Shown here in pieces: positions 34,091 through 47,275 of a stretch of 64,000 nucleotides of DNA. Origin of the DNA: Tigriopus japonicus (Eukaryota; Arthropoda; Copepoda; Harpacticoida; Harpacticidae); NCBI GenBank assembly GCA_010645155.1, contig JAAGOF010000117.1:64057-128056 (forward strand), in the 5' to 3' direction. Both the position numbers and the translations under genes were made by a program. The number at the start of each line of letters is the position of its first letter. Position 1 is the first letter of the stretch. The notes under the pieces are model-generated. The model searched no databases, was not told the DNA's origin, and saw only the letters and a program-made list of their open reading frames with translations.

Positions 34091-34951
34091 TCTTGTCTGA
34101 ATCGACCCTCTAGTCACATCTTTGGTTTTCAATTCCATCGTTCATGTCCTTTGGAATAAAGACTTGACTGGGGCCTTCTTGGTTTAGCAGATGGGACTAG
34201 GGGAGCGAGAGAGAGAAAGACTGTCAGTCAGTCAAACGAGGGCGAGTGAACATTCAGCCTTACATAGAAGAGCCTTCGGCACGCTTGGAAACTCACTTTC
34301 AAAACAATTGAGGGAGGAAGGGAGCCTGCACATAGTAGTGCGCACGCACAACGCAGCCTTCAGCCTTCAACCACGAGAAAGCGACCAAGGTCCAAAGGGG
34401 GCCTCAATGTTGTTGAAGACATACAAACATACTAGAGTCCTCGATTTGTGATTGGAGCTGCAGGTTGTGATTTGTGTCAGAAACGAGCGGGATCCAGTTG
34501 ATAGTGTGTGTTAACGATTCTCGCGAAACCATTCACCTTTATTCAACCTTCATCTATCGCTTGTCAGTGATTATATGTAGTTGGGAAAACTTGACAATTT
34601 ATACCCATCAATACGTCGAATGACTTATTTGTCATCGCCGTCGGCAAATTCCTCCTCTAAAAACCACCTGTTCACAGCCCCCCCTCATAATAAAACGAAT
34701 GTGATTCACAATTGCCAAGTCCAAGTTCCCCAGTAAAATAATCACCTTAAAACCCTTCTGTTCTTTACCCATTTGACCACCGAACTAAAATATCGTTCTT
34801 TGTCTCTGGTTCCTAAACGGCCCCTGAGGGGTCACTTTCCTCTTGGCCTGGCCCCATTAAGCTCAAGGTCCAATACTGCACAAGGTCCAAATTACCAATC
34901 ACTGACAACCCGCCCACGACCATCCAAGTTTGGAACCTTTGAGCAGGAAGC
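34091..34951 (+). promoter_or_regulatory. Presumed copine promoter and leader region
   Basis: A GAGA-rich tract (GGGAGCGAGAGAGAGAAAG, 34200-34218) with CAGTCAGTC repeats lies here, followed by a mixed-composition leader. The first in-frame codon upstream of the copine ATG that stops translation is TGA at 34940-34942. The transcription start cannot be fixed from sequence alone, and no clear TATA box is present. Confidence 0.35.
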
Positions 34952-37900
34952 ATGGCTCAACAAGCCGACTATATGAGTGCGGTGATGGCACAACGACAAC
35001 GCAGAGGCAGCGTGACCGGCGGAGTTCAAGTGGAACTAGCTGTTAGTTGCAGGTAAGGTCAGGACCTTTTTTTGGCCACCCCTTTGTGTCCTTTTGGTGG
35101 GGATCAAGAGAAGGCTTGGAAGAGAAAGAGAACGTCGTCAAAAGAGGATTATTGCGCATCATATCGTTTATCGGCTTGCACTTAATCAATCGAGAAGTGG
35201 CTCTCGTATTTTGAGAACTGGAACCTGATGTTTGGTTTCGAGATAAAGCTCTAAAGGGGGTTATAGAGCAATCTGTATTATCTAGAATGAAAGTTCTTCA
35301 AATACAATTGGTCAGTTATAGAATTTCGAGAATGACAAAACACTTTAGAAAATTTAAAGTCTGTGTGCAACGAGTAGTGTTAGATCAAAAGATGAAGGAG
35401 ATTCTCAGAATGTTTACATACAGAATGTTCCAAAACAAAAGGAACGCCTAAATACATGTCCTCCATAACCATAAGAAAAACACATCTCTTTAAAACAATT
35501 GTAAGATGTTGGTAACCAGCATAAAGTTACGTGTAGTTTTAAGTCTTGCCACACTTTTTCAACGGCTCACTTAATGATTCAACTTGAGAAGAAGTTTTGT
35601 AAAATTTCCAACCTCAGAGTAGATCATCCTTATTGAGAAAACAATTTTTGGCTGTCGGCCATGGATTCAAATAGCCATTGCAATACAATCTTGGAAATGC
35701 ATTTCTTCCTAAACAATGAATCATGCTCAACATCATCACACTGAGGAACAAGGCTTCCTTTATATATTAGACGTTGTTTGAGAAGGGACCAAATAAATCA
35801 CGGAAGAATAATTATCCCCTGACCATCCAATTCACCCAACTTCAGGTCATTTTTCCCACATAATTGCGTGTGAGCCACGTGTATTTCAAGGATGCTTCCT
35901 TTAATTCGCAACACAAACATCAGCGGTAAATAATGAAATTGCAAATTAAAAGTTGTTGTTAATTAATCATTGTTGGCAAAGGTTTTTAATGAGCCCTTTT
36001 TATTCAATTTCACGCTGACAGAGAAAGACTTCAAGTGAATCAAAAGGGACTTCAAGAGCCTCCTTGTACTTTCCAATGTGAATCGTAATCCGAAATTTGT
36101 CTTCAGGTTTTAGAAATCAATCTTTCAATATGAATTTAGTGTGCTTGAAATATCCGTATGTGCTCTTGTTTTATGAATCTGTTTGAAATTCTTGTTTAAA
36201 AGAAAATTCGTTCTTTTTTTAACTACAAAGAATTACTGGTTCTAATTCAAAGGTCCCTTGAGTTTCCCAACCCATTTCGTACATTTCAGGCTCTTTTTAT
36301 CACATCGGCGTGGGATCCACTTGCTTTTTTTTGCTTCTAGGGAAACAAATGGCACTCTTTTCTTTTGTGCAGCTGACCTTGGCCTGCCTTTGACTTTAAA
36401 ACAATATCTTTTCATTTGTTTTTGTAATTCAAACGCTAGTGCATGGAAGCATTTTATCCGCTTCCATTACTCTTCAATATCATAATTGAAATATTCCCCT
36501 GCCATGATTTGTGGTCTGTAAATATTCTTTTAAAGTTATGCTGAAGTTGAAAGTTGCAAAACCTATGCAGAAATCTTTACAATGTGGCTAGTGCGGAAAA
36601 TGTCGCTTTCCAATGCCAATAATTTGATCTCTTTTTGTGTTTATTTTTGTCGGAGAGGAACTACCTAGGTCATTTTATGATCTCTTTCACAAAGGAACTG
36701 AACCCTTGTCGCCAACAAGCGATTGAAAATTGGAGTATGAACACACCCTCTCAAGTAATGGAAAAATAATCCGGTTGATAGAAATAACAAATGATGGTTC
36801 TTTTCCTCATTGTCTGAGTCTACCTTTTAGGTGTCCTTGGAATATCATTAATACCTAGTAGAGCGGTCAATGAAGAGAAGACTGCCTTGACAACACAAGG
36901 ACAGAAACTTTATCTTAACTTAAGCTCAATCATTCAACACTTCAATTTATCATTCGATTTTTTGAAGTAAATAACAAGAGAACTCGTGGAAAAGTTTTCC
37001 CAATACCCCTTAAACAATATAAAGGATGAAGGACTATTTCGTTAAAATCGATAGATCAATGTTTGTCAGAGGGAATATTCTAAAAAATATCATAACGTGA
37101 TAAATCTGAGAGCATAAGTGAATGTACGAAAATTTTCAACTCTTTTGGACTTCGCAGCCGTTGTGATTTTAGAGCTAGTTTTAGTTTTTATTTTTGGAGT
37201 CTTTTTAGTTGGGTACTGTCTGGTAACTAGAAAAAGAATACTTCTCTGTTAGACATTATCCCATGTTCACCTACAAATTTATCGTCTCCTTCAAGCATCA
37301 GCTGCATGAGGAGTCTTGATGACGTCATATCTCTCTTTGGGAGGTCATTTATATCTCAAGTGATCTGCCGAAAAGGCAATGTTACCAAAAATTTGACTCC
37401 ACACCACATTTAGTAGGCAGTCTATTTCAGAAAATTCAATCGAATTGATATTTTGAACTCGAAGATACTCAATGTTTCATTTTGATGCTGCTTTAGGTTT
37501 TTCAAGTTAAGGCTGCCATACAAATTCAATCAGAATCATTGTCCTTTTTCTTCTTCAAGGTAGTCAGACCTTAAAAATTTGGTGAAGGCCTGCCCAAACT
37601 TTTCATTCCTGGAAAGGAAATGCATTTCTTTTGCCAGACCTCTTTTCATTTGGAGGCGCACTTGCGGTGATTCCACAAGAGGAAGACATACTTTTGGTGA
37701 ATTTATTGTTCCAGCGCATGAAAAATGAAGCAACTTGGTGGTCCAACCATCTTAACAACAATTCATCAAGTCCGACAAAACCATTTAGCGGCTGTTTGGC
37801 TGGCTTCGATTTTTTTGTCTACAGTAAGATCCTCTAGCCCCAAAAACGGAAACGGGTTCAAGGGCCAAATTGAACCACATTAAAGCCTTGTTATCTGTAC

Positions 37901-40900
37901 GACTCCAGGAATGACTTTTCAGATTCAGGAACACTTAATGAAGATTACATTAAAAACTCGCCCACATTCTTTAACCAGTTCCAGGGTCCACTTTGTTTCA
38001 TTCGAGTCCCACACTTATTCTTTTTTCCAAGAAAAGAACTTTACAGGTTTCAACTTACATCGCTCAATATCAGCTTATTGTGGAACAAAGTGTCACCTGT
38101 GCCTTGTATGAATAATTAATGACTTTTCTTGATTGGTTGTAGTGTTCTTCACATTCATTACCATAAGAGGACCACGATAGAGGTGGAGTGTCGCCCGATA
38201 GCTTCTTTACATGAACACGCAATTTTCTTACTAAGACTTTCAACCTCCCAGCATAGATATTGTAAGATATGACAAATTCTTGTTTGTTTGTTTTTGCAGA
38301 ATAATAGGTAGGCAAAAGTGGTTTGAAAATGCCTAGGATTAGGGCAATTGATCAAATGAATCAACTCTAAGTATTTCTAATGCTTTGTTGTGGTTGCAAC
38401 AAATCTGAACATTGACTAGCATTTTGGATAAAATCATGTCATGTTTTGAGAACATGTCAGTTATTGTGTGGGGCACATGTGGATGAATTGAGACAAATAA
38501 AATGAAAATTGGTCCGCCATGTTTGCTACTTTGGCAAACCAAAATTTGTATGAACACTTCCAAAACTTGCCCAAGTGATGAAATCAAAATATGGAGAGTC
38601 ATTAGCTAGAGTGCGTAGAAAAATTTACAGATTTTCACAAAAAAAAATTAATTTAATTTACTCCAAAAAGGCCAAAAAAATAAAAAAAATATTCCCTAAC
38701 TGTATTAAAAATGGTAATATTGATTTTAAAGTTGCATTTAGCCATTCTGGTAATCATTCTTTGTAATTTAGCTACAACTCAGCACATTTAGTTATTTCTG
38801 GCTAATTATGTGTTCAGCGTGTCCAACAGTTTAAGATCAAAAAGAGCTAAATACCTCAGTTTAGGGGCAAATTTTGGAGCAAAAAGAGCTAATTTTTATG
38901 GAAAAAGAGCTAAATTTAAAAAGGCTAAAACACTAATATAATCAAATTTTTGCACCTTACGTAATTGGCAGGGTCTTTAAGACATGGAAAAATAGCTTTT
39001 TGGAGTTTTTTTTTTACTGTCTTAAAAACGGCCAAGAAAAAAGGTTGTTCTGCGAAGTGATGTTGGCTTTTTGAATGTTACAGATAGAGCAACAATAATG
39101 AAAGACCTTTATACCTCGGTTATTGGCAAAAGCCGTTTTTCATTTCGGGGCCGACCAGAGAAAAATCTAATTCAACCCATTATTTGGCCCGTAATTCAAA
39201 GCTCACAAGCTAAATTTCAACCCCATCAAATGAACTTTTGTCAGTTAGAATAGAGTAGTTAGAATCAAAGAGTAAACTAAGTCAAGGTTTTAGTCGGTAC
39301 TAGCACGTTAATGGAGACCAAGACTATCCAAAAGTTGCTATTTTTTTGCTTCAGCAGGAAGAGCCATAGTTTGGAGTCGATTGTCCTGAAAATCCTACGT
39401 ATTTGTAAGAAGAATGAACATTTTTAAACAAGCCTCATTTTGTTGAGGTAGAAAATCTGGCAACTTCGGAAATTGTAAAAAGGAGCCAAAAATCCCTAAA
39501 ATTCTCAGAAAAAGAGCTAAAAAATGGCCAAATATTTCAAAAGGAGTTAAAAGAGCTATATGCTCAAATTTGGAGCCAAATTTCCAAAATACGAGGAAAA
39601 AGAGCTAAAATTGGTCAGGCTGGATGTGTTAGCAGCTGTTTTTGGCGCCAATTATGACTTGACATGAACAAAAATGGCCCAAAAAAAGGGCCAAAAAATT
39701 AAAATTGGACCAAAAGGCGGCAAAACAATGAAAGAAAATTTACGATTTAATTAAATTTTTCTACTCACTCTTGTCATTACATTCCAAATGTTACTCCTTG
39801 GTCATGCCAGTACAATTTACCAATCATTCACAGAATTAGACCATGGGAATACCATTTTAAAGGTAAGTGACAGTTCAAATCCATGAGATAAATTGACAGA
39901 GCACTAATAACAATAAATAACGAATCAATAATAAATGAGAAATAATCAAGATTATGTCATGAGATCATTTTAGAACGTCCTTAGATCCATTAACTCATCT
40001 ATGAATCTGTCCATGAGTGTTTTTCTGCAATGTGGACTGATTGCTCTAACCCTGACCTGTCCATTTCATCTAGGTGACCACATCTTCAGCTTTCTTGTCT
40101 AATGAGAACTTTACCTATAAAAGCTTACCCCCAATACCATTTCACATTACCCCTGAACAGGCTATTGGCAAGTGCAAAACAGCATACAAAATTTTGGAGG
40201 TGATCAGCTGTAAGCTGTGAACTGCCTTTCCTGTCTTGATTTCAACAAGCGGACCGCACATAAATGTGTGCAAACTTGCCCTTGTCTTAATCATAGTCAA
40301 GACAAGCCTGATGAAACAAGTTCCATGAAAGCAGATAACTCTTAGCTTTTGCAAGCTCCCTGTACAGTAATTCGCCTTGTTACGATACTGTTGCTTAATT
40401 AGTTGATGCAAAGTCAATCCACCAATACTGGGCTAAGCACTTTAACATCTCTCTTTGGGGTCAAAACCAATGAGCTGTTTCTAGGGAAGTCTGTGGTTCT
40501 ATGACTTTTCCTGGATTAAAAAACTTGGCGGAAGGGAACTTCTCCATGTATTCTTTGGTCCTCAGGAATTTGAGAGCCAGCAACAAAGAAAAGAAGAGCG
40601 ATTCTTGGCAAGACTTTTTTCGAGGATAAGTTCAACTTCCGACTGATCCATTGACACAAAGAAAGGCCTCCTGAGCTTAAAGAAGGCGTGATCAAACTTG
40701 ATAAATGACATTGAAAAAGAAACTAAATAGAATAGCTAACATGTCTCTACAAAAGGAGCTGCATCTCCAACCTTATGGGTGTTCTATACATACATTAAGG
40801 GTAAATAAAATGGCTATTTGTCCTGTTGCTCTCTATCTTGTTCAAGATCTTGTTCATACAGATCCATATGAAAATAGAATTGACCAATGCTTGAAATGCT

Positions 40901-43900
40901 TAATTTTTTGTGAACACCTGTTTTTCGGCAACCGTAGTGATAATTTACCTTTGGTAACCTTTCCAATCTTCATTTTTACACTTTCCAAGTTGAAGTTTTT
41001 CATCTAAGAGATTTTCTCTTTGGCAAGTTTGAAGTAGAAAAATATTGAAGTTTTTTTGCGAGCCAACCTCCTTCATCCAACGAGAATCTTGAGCAAATAT
41101 GTGCCTACATCCAACTGAGGACACATTGATCATAATGAATCAAGGAGTGTTTCCATCATCACTGCTTCAAAAAAAAGATCTAAGAGGCTCCAGGATTAAG
41201 ATATCTTTTCCTTGTTGCTGGTTTCCCTGCTCAATTGGCCGTAACATTGGGATCCAATCTACATCGTTGTTACTTGAGAAGTGGACTAGATTCGTTTAGC
41301 TGCCCAATTAACCAAGATTACAGCCTCCTCAGGCTGATCCAACCTACAAAAAAGGGCCCAAAAGAGACGATAATGGCCTCGAGGGATTACCAGATATTCC
41401 TTTAAGCTCTTCGTTGCTGCAACCATAAATATATTTTCCGATCGAACCCACGGATTGGAATTATTGACCTTATCGAAAAATTATCGGATACGCATCAAAG
41501 AGCACTAAGGGCAGAGCAAAGGCTGAGGCAAAAAAATGGAGATTTTTTTCAAGTGCTCTTGAAAATAAGTTGGGTTTTAAATTTCAAGTACTGTTTCCCA
41601 CTTTAGCAAACCCTATTTCATGAAAGATCAAAAAAATATGTTTGACTTTTGTAACAATTTTTCATGAGGATTGTAAAAACGAGTTTTATTTGCAAAAAAG
41701 CGCATAGAAATATTTTTATATAAATCTGTTGGGAGCTTATAGATTATGATGTAAGTTAAAAAAAACTGCAGAAATATTTTTGATTATCTCTGAAAGTTTT
41801 TTCTTTGTCTGCTAAATGAAGTCTTTTTCAGATTATCACATTTGTTTACTAGTTTTCTCCATTGGAATTTTTTCACAAGCTTTAGCCTTAATATAAAAGT
41901 AATTCATATAATAAATGGAGAAAGGGACTTTCTCTTCTAACAGCCTGATTTCTCTTAAAACGCGACACGATGTTTCTTTGAGCAGGAGAAGTCATTTTTT
42001 ATTTCCTAAAATATTTGCGAACAGTTTTGAGGTGCGATGCAATACTGCATATGTATCTGAATTCTGCTAATTAAGTCACGGGCGAAAACAACCAAAAAAA
42101 AGTCACTTAAAACATGAACGTGTTTAAAGATATTTTTTTGAACAATTTTTTTTTCTGCTCAAGTCTCAAGTAGTCTTATGGAAATGTCTTTCTAGGATAT
42201 TGTCGACATCTACTTAGCCGTTTGTCTAAATTGATGCAACGATCCTCCTGTTTGGTCCTTTAAGAATGCCAAACAAAAAAAAGCCGTGTTGACATTGGAT
42301 CTCGAAATTGATTTTAGAATTATTTTAGCTCAGCACTCTAAGCTTTTTATTTTTTAAAGGTAAATTTTCAAATATTTGTTTTAAAGCACGTTTCTAGTAA
42401 CATTATAGAGTTTTTGCCCGTGACCTATTTAACCGAATTCAAATACGTAGATGTTTGGCTTGCATATACATCCCAAAAGTGGTCTCAAAAGTTTCTGGAA
42501 TTTAAAAATGACTTCTCCACTTCAAAGAAACACCGTGGCTAATGAATTGACTAGCTACCAACCCCCAACCAAAGCAAAATAGATACCAGAATGATGAAGG
42601 ATACATCGCATTCATTTAACAAAAATGGCTATAAGCAGGCGTCTGTTTGTTCGTGCCCCTCCATAAAGTACCCCTTTTTTCATCGGCCCCGGTGTTGCCC
42701 TTGTGAAAAAGGTGCAAGTTGGCTCTGGATTTGACAGGCCAGTTCCTCGGATTTTTGGGATTAGAAGAAGTCGTGGAAAATCTTGGAGCTGGTCCAAGAA
42801 AAGTCCCATAGCCCGGAAAAGTTGGTCGTCTTCCATTTACTGAATATTTTATTTCCTGCAAGAGTCTCTATCCGTCAAGTATGGAATCTAAATCGAATCA
42901 GAGTGAGTCTTAATTCAATCTTGTCCACTTGAAATGGAAGAAGTCAGATCCCAATTATTGTCGATGAATCTTTGGCTGATGCTTATGCCTTGTTGGAACC
43001 GTTCCCTATCAAAATTCTTGGGAGATTATTCCTTGTCAGGCCCTTTGTTCCCTTCATAAACAACCGAATCCACCCACCAACCAACCAGTCTCGGTCTTCC
43101 AGCACTCTGTGGGGTAATGATGCATTCAAGGTTAAAAAGACCCTGCCCGTCCAGACTTGAAATTTCAACATGAAATGGAGCTGGCTCTGTATCGATCGTC
43201 GAAAGTCAGAATTCTTTTGAGTCTTTGATATAGCTAAGAGTCGCTAGTTTTGAGGTGCCTGGTGCTTTTTTCCTTGCTCGTCTTGGACATTTTGGGCATT
43301 AACTTTTAGGTAAATGTAAAACTAAATACTGCAATGTAGAAACATCGATTCTTCCTTTTCACAAGAAAAAGTAGCTTTGCTTTACTCTTTGATGTCCAAC
43401 AAAATATCTAATAATTAGGGACAGGAACTTAAGACGAATAAACCTAATCGTTTTTTTTCGTCTTTATTCGTCTTTTTTACCCTTATTCGTCGCGACAAAT
43501 TTATTCGTCTAATCAGGTAATTTTATTCGTCTTTTTTCGTCTAATTTGACAGTTTTATTCGTCTTAACTTCCTGTCTCTACTAATAATATTTAAAGTGAC
43601 GGAAGGGTGATAATTACCTAGATTAGTGATAGACCAAAAGGCTAAATTTTGGTTTATATATTAGGTAACTAAGAACCTAAGAACTAAAACCGAAATCAAA
43701 GCATAGAAGCACTATAAACAATGAGCTTGGGACAAAAAAATTGATCCAAAAGAGTTCAGCAAAAGTGATACTTTTTCCAAAACAATTTTTCTAAAGTTCA
43801 TTCAATGCTTTGGTGTACGTCATGAGTGAAAAGTAAAATCTGCATTGCTCAAGTTTATTTGTGGCGGTTTCGGAACTTCTTGTTTGATACATTTTCCCTT

Positions 43901-45988
43901 TTTTAGTGCTGTACTCGAAATTGTGGTTATCAAATTCCACAAAAATAGGTAACAGAACAGTAACCTTGTTCTCTAAAAGCAAGTTAAATGTTTACATGTG
44001 TGGAGACGCACACTTTAAGCACACAATATTTATTGAATTTCAACCCTTTCTGGCCTTTTTAATATTCTTGGAGTTCTAACAAAACGCTCAACAAACTTAT
44101 ACCCCAACACATTAGGAAAATGATGCCTTTTCATACATCACTGAAAGTTAATATTGGAAGTATGCTTGATGCATGTCTTGGCGCGGACACAACATGCCAC
44201 CTAATTGTTTCTCTCATTGCTTAAAGACAGAGAAAAGGACTAAAGAAAATGAATGTGCTTCATTTTTTCATTGCTTTTTCAATTCCGCAGTACAATAAAA
44301 GGTTGGAAGCTTCATCTTATTATTTTTAGAGCAAATATTTTTGGTGCATGCCTTCAATCATTTTAATATAGGCGTTGGCACCCCAACTTTGACGATTCTC
44401 ATGCCCTATGGGTCCTTGTGTAGTTCTAATCTCGTGAGAAAAAGGTTGGGCTCAGAGCTTTAATGACCTTGCCACATCTGACTCGAATCTTGTGCTTCAC
44501 ATGGGCCCAAATGAATATGTCAAGAAACTTCTTCTTAGGAGTTCAAAATTGTGTTTGAATTCAGCTCTCAAACGAAAGAGGTTAGGGTGGACTTTAAGAA
44601 AGCTGGAGAAGCAATTTTCAGACATTTTTTTCATTGTCGAATCTGACCACCCTAACATGGTTTTGAACGGCTGCAGGTGCACACAGGGTGTCTAGAAATT
44701 GATGGAAAAAAAGATTTTTCAATTGCTGAATGATAAGTTAAAGGAAAAATGAATATGACCATCTGATATGATGTAATATAATATGATGATATTTTAATTG
44801 CAAGCAGCAACTTTAAATCCTTTTTGGGATTCCTGTTAGCAAACATTTCAACTTGCAAGACTTGGTTTGGGTTAAGGACTGAAAAGTGGTATGTTTTGGG
44901 TCATATTGCTAAAGCAAAACTTCCTGCACACCTTGTATGTTTCATCTCTTCAAAGTATTATCATGACTTCGGTCCGAAAAAAATAATTTGACCTGAGATA
45001 ATAAATGAAAAGCTACAGAATTTCCAACTCTCTTTTTGTAGACAATGACTTTTGTGTAAAATTTTGAATTCGTAAGTTCAGGGCCTTTTTTGAAATAGAT
45101 GAGACTCATTAAAAAAAATTATGAACACTAAGAGAGCTTTCAAATCGTTCATTCCTTTGTCATCTTTACTAAATATGAGTGCGCTCTTCATCATGATCAA
45201 GAGAGCTTTCTTGATAGCTTTCAGTATGATGGAAAATGCATTGCTATTGTGATGCTATTTACCACCTTGTTAGTAGAAAGTAGTTTAGTGTCCCTATAAA
45301 TCTTTAAAACCATAGGTGATTAAAAAGGAGATTGAGAGCCGAAAAAGATTAGTATTGTATGGTGCAAATGGCCATTTTTGGAATTTACTCTTGGATATTT
45401 ATTTCAGTCTCGGGTTTGTAATGTTTTGATTGCTTTGCCTCAGCGATTTGAAAATTGAAATGAATGTACGTATACGTATTTAACTAGCACGTTCAAATAA
45501 TTTTCATCTTGTAAGGAAAATGAGTAAAAAGTGGAGGTGTTGACGCATCTAAGAATCTCTGAAAGCTACCAAAACTGAACTCGTTCAATTTCTCTGTGTC
45601 CGAAATAATTTCAAATTCAGTACGAAAATCCTTTTTTAAGAGATCTAACTTTTTTTGACTGAAATCAGACTCGATCAAATTCCCAGATATCTCAGTCTCA
45701 CGGGTTTCACATTTTTCCCGTCTCAGTGTCTTTTGAGCTTTAAACTAAGACCCCATGGGAAAACTTGCTCCTCAATGCTCTTCCCCGTTCCATTTCTGAT
45801 TTACTTGTTCCAGGAACCTTCGTCCTCGCGATCATTTCTCGGCTCCAGATCCGGTTTGCTTGGTGTTCATCAAATCCCGTGGATCTCGACAATGGAAACC
45901 TTTGGGACGAACCGAGATGTTGAAGAACGAGACGAACCCGGAATGGGTCAAAACGTTCCTCGTGGATTTCTACTTCGAAGAGAAGCAG
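34952..45988 (+). CDS. CPNE: Copine, N-terminal C2 domain (two exons, partial)
   Basis: Exon 1 is 34952-35052 (ATG in a strong context, A at -3 and G at +4) and ends phase 2 at TGC AG|GTAAGG. Exon 2 is 45814-45988, entered at TTCCAG|G, and ends phase 0 at GAGAAGCAG|GTTTGA. Together they give 92 codons. Residues 24-34 (GGVQVELAVSC) are the first strand of a copine C2A domain. Exon 2 continues with DHFSAPDPVCLVF, QWKPLGRTEMLKN, NPEWVKTF and VDFYFEEKQ, all in copine order. The usual SKSDP loop reads SAPDP but keeps its aspartate. Copines are calcium-dependent phospholipid-binding proteins with two C2 domains and a VWA-like domain. The second C2 and the VWA domain were not found up to 64,000. The intron is 10,761 bp. 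Confidence 0.88.
39340..39620 (+). repeat. Interspersed repeat, inverse of 30830-31110
   Basis: Shares AAATCCTACGTATTTG, CAAGCCTCATTTTGTTGAG, AGGAGCCAAAAATCCCTAAA and AAAAAGAGCTAAAAAATGG with the reverse of 30830-31110. Upstream, 38800-38940, there are more AAAGAGCTAAA words, so the full repeat may begin near 38590. Confidence 0.6.
43416..43580. mobile_element. 165-bp hAT-type MITE with perfect 8-bp duplication
   Basis: The ends are TAGGGACAGGAACTTAAGAC and the inverse GTCTTAACTTCCTGTCTCTA. Identical CTAATAAT flanks lie at 43408-43415 and 43581-43588. The interior is built of TTATTCGTCT words on both strands. It is inserted in copine intron 1. Confidence 0.92.
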
Positions 45989-47148
45989 GTTTGATTGAGT
46001 CTTTCCGTTTGTGCAACACCGTTAATCATGGCTTGCTTTCTTGCTTGCTCACTAGCTATCATTTCCTCATTTCCGACCAAGATTTAGAGGTCTCTTGTGT
46101 GAACATACAACTAATCATGCATGAAACTTGGGGGAACACGAATAATTGATGACTACCTTCCATGTGTGTGTTCCAACTATGCCCTGTGAATTAGAGCCAC
46201 TATGGAGTAAAAGAGTGTGCACTTGAATTTTTTGGGTCTCAGTCAAAACAGGAAGGAAGATTCTAAAATTTCGTGAAAAATCAAAATAAATTCAAATACG
46301 TTTCATATCAATGCTTGTAGCGTGCCTTGAGGCAGACAAAACATACGAGCCTTTGTATTGTTGATAGTTGAATTGGAAACGTGCGAATTCATACGGTTAA
46401 TGGTTAAAGAACATTACCATTTTCTTGCTCTTGACATTTTCACCTAATTCAACAACTTTCCTTTCTTTTTCCCCCTTTGGAATGCTTAGCTGAAATTGTT
46501 TTTCAGTTGATGGGGGAAGAGAAGGAATTTTTGAGCACCATGTTGGAAAACGTTTAGCTTTTAAGGTTTCTCTTTGACATTTATGTTTCAAGATTTGCCA
46601 ATAGCTATTCAATTAAAGAAAGAAAGAAAGAGTGAAAACAAATCTGTTTCAAGTGCAGATCTTCAGACCCAAAACTCAAAGTGTTACTACACTTACAACA
46701 ATTTAATTTAAAACCATTACTTGATTTGATAATTTTTCAATTTCAAGAGCTATGAATGCTTTGAAAAAATGGTGTTTACGACCATTTAATTTAGTTCAAA
46801 TGTGCGCTGTTTTTGCATTTTCTTTTGCATTTTTGTTGCATATTTCAGCGTTTTAATTTGCATCATTTGTCCAGCACTAGTAATTATAACATTAATTTTA
46901 TGAGTTGTTTTCCATCAACGTTTCTATAGTGTGCTATTTTAGTTTTGATTTTCCTTTTTTCTCCTAACAAGTTGACCAATTAATTTTCTGAGCGTACACT
47001 CCAAATTATAGTGCTCTACCCCAAACTGGTAAATGACTGGATCAAGGCCGTTTGAATTGGGACATGAATTATTATTTAGATTGTCAAGATCGGTTGACCT
47101 GGTTTCCAAGATACCATGACCAAGTACATAGAGAAGGCTCGAACAAGC
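45989..47148. other. Tract between copine exon 2 and the PHD gene
   Basis: Searched on the plus strand for the next copine exon, which should enter in phase 0 and encode the FxxYDxD segment of the C2 domain; none was found. No other gene is supported. Confidence 0.5.
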
Positions 47149-47154
47149 TTTATT
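47149..47154 (-). promoter_or_regulatory. Poly(A) signal of the large PHD gene
   Basis: AATAAA on the minus strand, about 120 bases after the stop codon at 47276-47278. Confidence 0.65.
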
Positions 47155-47185
47155 TGAGACGAATTCAATCGCAGCAGCGGCTATT

Positions 47186-47232
47186 GTTGGTGTAGTAATA
47201 GTAGTAATAATAATAATGATGGTGATGATGAC
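47186..47232. repeat. Trinucleotide microsatellite in the 3' UTR
   Basis: An imperfect run of TAG, TAA and TGA triplets (plus-strand reading) ends at GATGATGAC. It lies between the stop codon and the poly(A) signal of the large minus-strand gene, so it is transcribed. Confidence 0.7.
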
Positions 47233-47275
47233 ATTGAGGATGGGACACAAAGATGATTAAATTTGGAACATGATA

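Larger units (their letters stand above)
35053..45813 (+). other. Copine intron 1, repeat-bearing and gene-free
   Basis: No exon was recognised on either strand across 10.8 kb. It contains the repeat at 39340-39620, fragments of the TAGGGACGGGC hAT interior near 41990-42080 and in reverse near 42400-42510, and the intact 165-bp MITE at 43416-43580. The remainder is unremarkable AT-rich sequence. Confidence 0.6.

Noticed and set aside
45655..46149. 164-codon plus-strand frame
   Set aside because: It overlaps copine exon 2 in a different frame; the copine frame is supported by family motifs, both splice sites and the phase of exon 1.
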